Positions 55,591 to 64,000 of a stretch of 64,000 bases of DNA are shown here, in pieces. Positions within the stretch are counted from its first letter, which is position 1. Each line of letters starts with the position of its first letter. This stretch comes from Lunularia cruciata (taxonomy: Eukaryota; Streptophyta; Marchantiopsida; Lunulariales; Lunulariaceae): assembly GCA_948567375.1 (NCBI GenBank), contig OX419758.1, positions 16,993,001 through 17,057,000 on the forward strand, given 5' to 3'. The notes under the pieces were generated by a model. The model did no database searches. It was not told the DNA's origin and was given only the letters and a program-made list of their open reading frames with translations. The position numbers and the translations under genes were made by a program.

Positions 55591-56055
55591 TTGAGTGAAA
55601 GACAAGCCTGTTCACAATCCATAACCAACCTCATGTTAGTTGGCCCTCATAAGCTCAAACCTTGTTTTATTGGGCCTTTTCCCATCCTTTGCCAAATTGG
55701 TACATTGGCCTATCACCTTGAGCAACCACCACACATGAAGATCCTTCTAGCGTTCCATGTTTCCTTACTATATAGATATGCATCCCGATTGCTCTACTTT
55801 CCTTCCATACACAAAGTTAGACCTTGTCCAACACTCATTGATGGCACAGAGGAATACAAAGTTGGAGGTATTCTCCAAAAATGCATCTATGGTACTCTCC
55901 ATTTGCATGTGGAATATCTTGTACATTGGAAGTGTACCTATTGTATGAGGCAACATGGGAACCAAAAGCAAACTTGACAAGTGCATTAGTGTTAGTGCAA
56001 TCTTTTGAGCAATAGCTTGGCAATGAGGATGTTGCATCTTAAAAGGAGGGAGGTT
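55591..56055 (+). pseudogene. old chromovirus remnant: integrase end and chromodomain
   Basis: PHKLKPCFIGPFPIL, HLEQPPHMKILLAFHVSLL and EEYKVGGILQKC closely follow the end of the younger chromovirus (53800-54165). WKCTYCMRQHG is the altered WKGYP part. It is an older member of the same or a sister family. Confidence 0.9.
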
Positions 56056-56655
56056 TGTAATATGATTAGCTAAATATATTATCTAGAGATAGAAATTGGC
56101 TTGGTAATATCTAAAAGGATGTTATATATGATGGTCTTAGCAGATTAGATAGAGGTGTGACCAAAAGAGTACCTTCACTAATAGGGTAGAAGTCAAAACC
56201 ACCCTGAAAACTTCAGAACCAATTTCAAAGGCCTAAATGGAGGAATTAGACCTCAAAAATAAAATATATCACCCCCTCCAAGTGAAAAGTTGTTGCCTTC
56301 TCCCCCGTAGTTGTCTCATCAAGAGCTCTCCAATGGTACCTCACCCATGTTGTTATGAGCTTCCTATAGGAAGATACCTTAAAGAGTACATTCCTGTCAA
56401 ACTTGTTTAACCAAGTAGATAAGAAAAGGACCAACAAGTCACCCAGCCATGCAACTAATCTAAGGGTGGAGCTTGCTGACATGTCACCAATCCATATATC
56501 TAATCCAAGGGTGGAGCTTCCTTTGAAAAGGTCTTCTTTTCTATATAAGAAAGGCAAGGTGCTCCTTTGGGACATCGGAGTATTGAGGATTAAAGCTTTA
56601 TGGTATTTCTCTTGTGTTTCTCTTGGGGGTTCTCCTATCCTCGTAATGTTATAAA
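56056..56655 (+). repeat. LTR of the old chromovirus remnant
   Basis: AAAAGGAGGGAGGTTTGTAATATG parallels the polypurine tract and LTR start at 54197-54213. Blocks such as GGTGGAGCTTGCTGACATGTCACC are shared with the younger LTR. It ends near CTATCCTCGTAATGTTATA. Highly diverged. Confidence 0.85.
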
Positions 56656-59600
56656 GGCTCTAGAAGCCATCCACTTGGTATACAAGCTAAGCTAGTTGTT
56701 AACTTGGTGTACAAGTTACTCAATCTTTGGAAGCTGTATAAAAGCTTCCCACTAAGAAGTTTCCTAAGTGTTTTTAAAATAGCTTATCAATTGCCAATAT
56801 ATTTTTAAAATTTGTAACTATATTTGACTTCTTTTACTAAGTCATTAGTCATATTAACTTGATTTTTAACTCCATATTATTATATTATATTAACTTATTT
56901 TAACTCCATATATTTTTAATTTAATTTTCAATTATGAGGAAGTCTAAAAGTAATAATAGACTATGTCTCTGATTATTTTTTTATTTCTTTCTAATTTTTG
57001 ATTTAATCATAATTAAGAGTAAATTAGATATGGTGATTTTCCTTAATAATTTAAATTTTCATAATATATATTGTATTTATTTATTCAAATAAATTTTCTA
57101 TTAAATTTTTTTTTAATTGGAATCATATGTATTCTTAAGATTTAGATGTCTTAAATTATCAAAAGATCCTTCATTTTATATGCTTTATACAATTAAAATT
57201 TTTACCTAAATTTCTCATCTTACTATAGCTATAATAATGAATTGATAACTTTAAGTCTAGAATCTTTTTGAATGTCATAAATTCATGATAATAAAATATC
57301 ATATGATTGATTTTATATAATTTACTATGATACTTTAACCTTTTTTTTAACATTATAAAGGCAGATGTTAAAACCAAAATTTTATAGTATTTGAATTTAA
57401 ATTAATTTTTTGCTAATTAATGCTAAATATCCAACACTAAAACTCAATCATTAAATATTTTAATCAAATCTGAAATTATAGACACAAATTCTCTATCTTT
57501 GAAGCAAAGTGTCTAATATTTAAAAATTTCTGCACAATTTTCATACAATGATTAAACCTAACAATCCAATATTTTAACTAGAAATTCAACAATATGAAAA
57601 CACAATGTTTGAATATCAAATATCAAGTGCCCAATATAAGAACCCAAATGTATATATGAATCATCTCAAATTTCAAATCGACACAACTCAAATATCCAAT
57701 TGGAAGCTCAAACTTCTAATATTAAGGGGGAAATCTATTCCTACACAAACATATATATATATATATGGAGATACTAACACTTAGTAATGTAAGGATGAGA
57801 GCTCTACTATTTTCTCCTATAATGGATTTTGATTTAAGTATGCCTCTTTGAAAGCTTTGCCTCTCAATTTCTTCCTTCTCTTTCTTCACAAAATAAAGAT
57901 TTTATTCAAAGTCAACATCCTTATTTATATCACTATAAATACTGTTTTTTAATTACCTTCTCACTGTTTTAACCAAAGGAAAAAGAGCAAAATCCATGGT
58001 TTTTATACTTCTAGAATAGAAAAGTGCGACTGGATAGAAAACACAAAGGATTGGAAGACCCCATCAAGCCGTACAAGGGTGAGACAAAGTAGGTAAAATA
58101 GTGCTAAGCCCCAGTATATACTTTTAGATACAATGGACCTTGTTCACAAACTTTATTCTTTTTTGCTAAAAATCTAAGTAATATTTATATGATTATTTTT
58201 TTCAATTCATCTCTATTGTCTACCTTTGCATTTAGGTGACCATTATTAAATTAGTATAATGATGTATTATGGTAATGCTTTATCTTTGAGACTCTTCCTA
58301 AAAACCTTATGACCTATCTGTAATTAAGATTGTTATAATCCTCATCTATATTAGGATCAGTAGATTGTATGTGTATCAATGGTAGAAATTAATTTTAATG
58401 GTATTGCTTTAAGGACTCCATTGTTAGTTTTGTGCTTGTACTCCAATCCTTCCTATCACTCTTTGGCCTACATATCTTCTTCTTTGACACCTTAATATGT
58501 ACAATTTGTTAAGACTAAGTATTATCAAGATATTTATGATAATATAGATGTACATAATTCACCGTTAAAGTATATTTGAATAAGGAATCTAAAAAGAATA
58601 TTAATAGAAATTATATATTATTATACTTTACAATTTGTAATAGAAAATTTCTTATAGATCCAAAGGGGCATGTCTATCTCTAGCACTCATTAAAATTACT
58701 GAGGTAGAACCTAAACTTGAACCAATTCTTATTCTTTGTAGAATAGCATAATTAGATGAGTTATATTCCTTGAAATTCAAAGATAAGTTGCTAAGATATT
58801 CCACACTCGAATTATACATATTTAATAGTCTCATTTATATTCTACTTTGAATATTATAATTTCTTAGGTCTAAAGTTGGACCTTGCAATAAGAATCTTAC
58901 TTTATATATTATTGAGTGAACTCAAAAAACTATTGTTTATAAGGTTTCAACCACATAGCAACCATCAAGCTGCATTTTTCTGGACAGTCTTACATAGAGT
59001 GTTTAGATTCCTACAAAGTACATATACAATACCTTGATACTTAATCTCAAACAAAGCAACCACGAAAGAAGTCTGCATCCAAACACTTCCTCGAACCAAA
59101 ATTTATTATGAAAGAAAGCATAAAACTATGCTCTCTTAATTAACATGAATGATCATTACATGCAATGATTCTTATAAATATATAACAATAAGGTTCTTCA
59201 ATTAGACTACCTACAAGCTATTTTTTACAAGAGAGTGAAATAACTATCTAGATTGTCCAAAAGTTTAATCCACTCATCCTTGGTGCAATAATCTCTTGGA
59301 TAATCCACTAAAGCCACCACCAAAATTATTTTGAATCATCAAGTCTAAATTGCTACTTCAGGTCCCAAATGTTATCTAAAGTCTAGTGATGCTAAGTGAT
59401 GAGATTTCTTTTGATATTTTCTTTCACTTGAATATTTCAATTGTATGTTCAAGCTTTTCACACTCCTCCAATACCATGAACTTTTAGGAATTGGCACTAG
59501 AGTATCAATACACGATCTAACAATAAATCTTGATTTGCATACTAGCTCAAGAAGATATTTTATACATGTTATTTTGTTTCAGTATTCTTAAATACAAGAT

Positions 59601-61799
59601 ATTAAATTTTGGATACATTCTTTAAGTCTATATGTATTGAAATATAGAAATCTTGTAAAAAGATACCTTTAAGTTAAAATTTGAATAAAATTCTTAGTAA
59701 TTTTGAACTGACTTGAATTTTGTGTTATAAAATTAACTTGAGGAATTTGGGAATAAAAAATCTGTTAGTTTACTTTCAAGATTTGACTCACTTTAAGAAA
59801 AGGAGATCCCAATTCTTATGTTAATTCCATTATTATTTAGAGATAAGTTCCAAAGAATATAGACAAAAACTCTAATGGACAATCCAATTTCATGAATTAT
59901 TTTTTGAGAAATAGGACCTGAAAATGATAGATTCATCCTAGTTGAACATTATAAGATCTCAATATTATTGATTTCATAATATCTACTTTAACAAGATATA
60001 TGAGCATTAAAATATAATTTTATGTGAAAAAATTCAGTGGCATATGGAAGCTAGATTTCTTCTAAATTATGTCAATAGTAAAGTATATTAATTTTCTGAA
60101 TTTTAAACCTTTTGAACTTATGTTCATAAAAGAAAAGAACTAATTACATTATGTAATTAATGTAAGATGAATGAATAGATTGCTATCTTGAAGATACAGA
60201 TTAAATACGGATCATCAGTTTAAAAGATTATATATGCATTTTAGGGTAAAAGGAATTCCTTTTACACTAAATTATGAAGCTTCATATTATCTATGTATGA
60301 CCAATTGGATTTTAAAACTAGATCTATGATCATTATTTAAAGACAAAGATCATAGGTCTATGTTAGGAAAGTTTGGTCTTCGTAGGTTCTATTTTATCAT
60401 AATATATCATTGGTCTATAGCGAGAATTGACTTTCCAGATACTTTACTAGATTAAATCTTGAGAAAAAGGGTCTGGAAACGTTCTCTGGATAACATCAGA
60501 ATAAGTTAAACGAATTTTAAAAATCACTACCAGCGATGGACTGATAAGATGTACCACAACCTTTAATTTAAACATTTGGATATCACACTCACAAATCTCT
60601 ATCATTGCCAAATGGGGTTCATAAAAATGATGTATATTCTTTTGCACGGGGTATATAGAGTCCGGGTAGATTACTCAATTTCTACTTGCAAAACATATTG
60701 TTTAAAATTGGACACCACATTTATTCAACATAGAACTGGAAGATAAAATAGACAATCCAAATGATAAATCATAAACTGATAAACGCAGATCAAAGTTAAG
60801 TTAAGAGCATCTCCAGGTGGAGTAAAGGAGGATCTCTGTTAGGTCCTTCCGCGTTAAGACTTTCACCACCTGTCATGGTGGATAACACGTCCTCAGTTGA
60901 AACAAGAGAAAGAGATATTTGAGGTTCTCACAGTCACCAGTGTGAATAGTACAGAGAGATGTTTGAGGGTCTCGTGTTGGCTTCGAGAAAGATTGGATAT
61001 TTTCAGGTGGATGCTATTTTGTTTTATCTCGTAAATACATTACTTAAGTATGAAGGATCTGATCTGGAGTTGGGTTTCAGACAATCTAGTAAAGTGATGC
61101 AGGAATGTAACTAATAATGAGAAACAAAAGTTGCTCAAATGGAAAAAAATTATGGTAATGTTACATTGTAGGAGCTTGATACCAAATATAAAATTATATT
61201 ATAGAGTCCACAATTTTGTTTTCACGAGTGAGGTATACTATTGTACCGAAAAGCGGTGAAAGCAGCAATTGCAACAACGACCGATCGCTATTGTCAACAA
61301 GGATTGCTATTGTCAAAGGGAGACACTCCTTTATCAATCTTCATAAATCTCGTGACAGTTTTAATTCTCAACCTTGAGAATTAAATGTTTTCTTCTATAT
61401 TCTTTTCCTCTCAAGTTTAACTTAGAAACAGCACTGATCTTTCATATATCTCATTTGGCTTTCTAGACTGACATCTTGCATACGTCATAAGCTATTTTAA
61501 TGTGAGAATTTGAACTGAATTGAGAAAAAGCTTTTCCTGGTAGCCATGCTGCAATCATGAACACAAGACTATATACATTATTTTCATAACCGAAGTTTTT
61601 ATTACGGTCCGATGGGTATAATGCCTAACAGGGCGTTCCCGACCAAAGAGTGAGTGTTTCCCGATCGGCTCCTTTGTCAAATATACAATTTGTGCAATAA
61701 CTTCGGTGAGGTACGACTTATCCTCTTTGCAAACTAAACTTCCAACAGGGTCTTCTGAAAAGAATCTTTTATTTAGTCACTAATGGAATGAAGACATAC
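56656..61799. other. AT-rich intergenic DNA, nothing recognised
   Basis: No frame over 70 codons, no domain, no RNA gene and no repeat ends that I can support. A TA run lies at about 57753-57767. The part from 60800 is slightly richer in GC and has a hairpin-like CACCACCTGTCATGGTGG at 60870-60887. Confidence 0.55.
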
Positions 61800-62323
61800 A
61801 TACTTTAAGAAAGAAACCCAGAGCCATGAATGTCACAGTAGAGCGAGGAGAACCTTAATAGAAGAGCGCTGTATAGGAACATCAGGGTCGAACGAGTCTC
61901 CTCAGGCCGGGAACAACGACGTTGCCGTGACCCGGGAAACTTATGACCCGGAAACTGACCGCGCTGTATATCAACGAGTCACAGCTACGACAAGGCACGT
62001 TGCTCATCGTTGCTTCTACGTAGTGCGAAGGTGCTCCACGCGCCTAAAGTACAGTCAATACTTCGGTCCGGGAAGGTCGAGACGTCCTCACGTGTCGGCT
62101 GATGTATTGTCGGGTGGCTCGGAAGGCGAGGTTGAGAGTTCCTCCCAGTTTCTTCGTCCTGTCGCTCCGGGGTTAAACCTACCTAACTCCTACTGCTGGG
62201 ACCTTCTGCGGAAAGACCTTTGTTCCGAACACGGTAAGGATTCGTCACCGGCGAAGCTCGTGACGTTCGTGGCATCGATTTGATCTCTATTCTTACAATA
62301 ATCGATTTGGTTCGCTTCCCGGC
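61800..62323 (+). promoter_or_regulatory. upstream region of the calmodulin-like gene
   Basis: GC content and CG dinucleotides rise sharply compared with the 5 kb to the left, as near an active plant promoter. Contains CACGTG-like ACGTG (CTCACGTGTCGG at about 62088), an ABRE/G-box type core. A 118-codon open frame here (61927-62283) has no domain and is more likely promoter sequence than a gene. Confidence 0.45.
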
Positions 62324-62330
62324 TATATAA
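62324..62330 (+). promoter_or_regulatory. TATA box
   Basis: TATATAA in GGCTATATAATCG, about 320 bp before the start codon, followed by a pyrimidine-rich leader (CTCTCTCTCACC, TCCCTTCTCTTCTCAC). A TTTCTCAG/GTTAG at 62466-62477 might be a splice acceptor of a leader intron. Confidence 0.55.
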
Positions 62331-62649
62331 TCGATATGCATCAGTCGAATTGTCATGGTTGAATTCTCTCTCTCACCTTTGACTTTTCTCGTTCACTAAT
62401 TTCGTTATTCAATTCCCTTCTCTTCTCACTTGCTTCTGACTTTTCTTGTACATTAATTTGTGTGTTTCTCAGGTTAGATAACTGAGCACTCTCCCTTGTG
62501 TTTTGTGAAAATTTCCTGTTCACAGTTTCACATTGTCGAGCTGTCTCCTCACATTTCAGTTACCAATTTCTGATTTCTTAGCATTCTACGTTGTACACCG
62601 ATCACGAGCAAAAGTTCGGAATTTCATAGAAGTGGACATCTGAGAGAAG

Positions 62650-63378
62650 ATGGTTGCAGTTCAATCTAGAGACGAGGTCGCACGTGTGCACAATTCGTAT
62701 CTGTCGTTCTTCGACAACGCATGGTTTTTCCAACGGCAAGGACGTGTCAGCGGGAAGCGTATGGAAGTGATTGCCAAGGAGGCTAGCATGAAAGATGTAG
62801 AGGCGAAGGATAACTCGGTCACTCACATAGTTGATACCTTGAGGTCGACCAAATCGACAGCTGCTGTTCAAAGAAAAGAATATCCAGCTGAAATTTTGAA
62901 GCCAGCTTTGGGTCTGCAGAGCGTTAAGTCTGATCCCGTGGAGATGAGACGGGTGTTCCAGAAATTTGACGAGAATACTGACGACCGTATCTGCGCCAAA
63001 GATCTTCGTCAGTTCATGGGCCGTTTGGGATTCCAAATGTCGGAAGAGGAGGCAACGGCGATGTTGGCCAGTGTTGATCATAATGGGGATGGAAGCGTGG
63101 ATTTTGACGAGTTCTTCTCACTTTATATGTCCCTTGTCGGGGAGCATCAAACAGAGGATGAAGATGAGACACTTTTGGAAGCGTTCCAAGTTTTTGATAA
63201 GAACTCCGATGGGTTCATCGCAGCGAAGGAGTTGCAAGCAGTGCTACTTGATCTTGGCATGCCAGAAGGCAAGAGCTTGAAAAACTGTGAGAGAATGATC
63301 AGCAGCGTAGATGCAGACGGGAATGGTTTTATCGACATCAATGAATTCAAGAAGATGATGACCACTCTATGTTTTTAG
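62650..63378 (+). CDS. calmodulin-like protein with four EF-hands
   Basis: An intact 242-codon single-exon gene. Residues 1-100 are an N-terminal extension without a known domain. EF-hand loops lie at 107-118 (DENTDDRICAKD), 143-154 (DHNGDGSVDFDE), 183-194 (DKNSDGFIAAKE) and 221-232 (DADGNGFIDINE). Loops 2-4 have the standard Ca2+ ligands with Glu at position 12. Loop 1 has Asp there and lacks the central Gly, so it should bind Ca2+ weakly or prefer Mg2+. The protein is a probable cytosolic Ca2+ sensor that binds target proteins. The start is fixed by an in-frame TGA at 62641-62643 and a strong context (A at -3, G at +4). No signal peptide or membrane segment; Met1-Val2 gives no myristoylation site. 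This is the only clearly functional gene in the window. Confidence 0.93.
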   Translation: MVAVQSRDEVARVHNSYLSFFDNAWFFQRQGRVSGKRMEVIAKEASMKDVEAKDNSVTHIVDTLRSTKSTAAVQRKEYPAEILKPALGLQSVKSDPVEMRRVFQKFDENTDDRICAKDLRQFMGRLGFQMSEEEATAMLASVDHNGDGSVDFDEFFSLYMSLVGEHQTEDEDETLLEAFQVFDKNSDGFIAAKELQAVLLDLGMPEGKSLKNCERMISSVDADGNGFIDINEFKKMMTTLCF

Positions 63379-64000
63379 ATTGCTAAAACCGAAGTATCGA
63401 ATCGATCAAGTTCGAAGAAGTCTGCATCAAGGGTACTACACGAAGGTTTTGCGGAGGCTGGTATATATCTCGTAATTGGAGATACAGTCAGTAAGGATCG
63501 TCTGTGTGCCACGAAATGACTCCGATCCTTGCGGATGCTTTCAGTTCTGATTAGGTTCACTAGGGCATTAGAATTTGGATTCTTTCGATCTGGCGCAGAT
63601 GAGGATTACACATCTGAATAGCCGAGAACTAAACTGCGAGACAATATAGGTACTTCCAAGACTAGGTTAGAATTATGCTTAGAGTTTGAACTCGTTCGAT
63701 TATACCACAGATTAGCTCATAGAATTGAATCCCAGAGAAGTAAATTGATAAAGATCACGGGATTGATACGCAGAGCCAAAGCAAAGCAGCTGCAAATTGT
63801 ACAGTACTGCATACAAGAATGGTGGAAATAACTCCACGCATTTATTTTGATTTTTCTGTTACCTTCACCACTTGCAACTCTGTCATACTCGGAGAGAATG
63901 AACTCTTAACATTTGTCTTGTCTGTTGAATTCGGGCTAGCGGTGCGTTACATTGAAACTCTATCTTGGTTTTCATTTTCCCTCTACTTTTAAATAGATGT
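63379..64000 (+). other. downstream region of the calmodulin-like gene
   Basis: Presumed 3' untranslated and intergenic DNA. No second gene, repeat or canonical AATAAA close to the stop was found. Confidence 0.5.

Noticed and set aside
56656-61799. Organelle DNA insertion, suggested by the high AT content
   Set aside because: No recognisable plastid or mitochondrial coding sequence, rRNA or tRNA was seen.
61927-62283. 118-codon open frame upstream of the calmodulin-like gene
   Set aside because: No domain, arginine-rich translation typical of GC-rich promoter DNA, and it lies directly before the TATA box.

Overview
The window is eukaryotic nuclear DNA, most likely from a streptophyte plant and perhaps a non-seed lineage. 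The evidence is plant-type Ty3/gypsy and Ty1/copia retrotransposons, initiator-Met tRNA primer sites, a calmodulin-like gene with four EF-hands, and AT-rich intergenic DNA full of microsatellites. No species can be named from the sequence alone. About two thirds of the window is nested transposon sequence. The only gene that looks alive is the calmodulin-like gene near the right end.

Layout: 254-10149 (minus strand) is a nearly complete Ty3/gypsy element flanked by TCCAT repeats. Its pol region has an unusual domain order: protease, C5-cytosine DNA methyltransferase, reverse transcriptase, RNase H, integrase, PHD finger. It sits inside an older decayed coiled-coil reading frame (1-248 and 10155-11780). 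Next come a 47-bp degenerate repeat field, a Ty1/copia tail with its LTR (12735-13413), AT-rich DNA, and a Tigger/pogo DNA transposon with clean terminal inverted repeats and TA target duplications (18272-20435). From 20.4 to 28.3 kb the DNA is mostly unrecognised and carries several local tandem duplications.

From 28350 to 36569 (plus strand) lies a second, far more decayed and 5'-truncated copy of the methyltransferase/PHD element. It is interrupted by a 2.17-kb insertion (30011-32183). From 36.7 to 42.6 kb are two remnants of another chromodomain gypsy family, one with its integrase core triplicated. From 43.7 kb is an older non-chromodomain gypsy element, split at 48340 by a younger full-length chromovirus (48341-54950). 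That chromovirus has both LTRs, a primer site, a polypurine tract and GTGCA target duplications. An old relative of it follows at 55591-56655. After 5 kb of featureless AT-rich DNA comes a GC-richer promoter region, a TATA box and the calmodulin-like gene (62650-63378).

The main discovery candidate is the 254-10149 element family, which appears to combine a DNA methyltransferase (a chromatin writer) with an integrase-linked PHD finger (a histone reader). Two copies at opposite stages of decay share the same domain order, so this is a family trait rather than a local accident. Retrotransposon-encoded cytosine methyltransferases are, as I recall, published for charophyte algae and dinoflagellates. 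The pairing with a PHD finger is what I do not recognise. Most stop codons in all the elements look like C-to-T changes, as expected after cytosine methylation and deamination.
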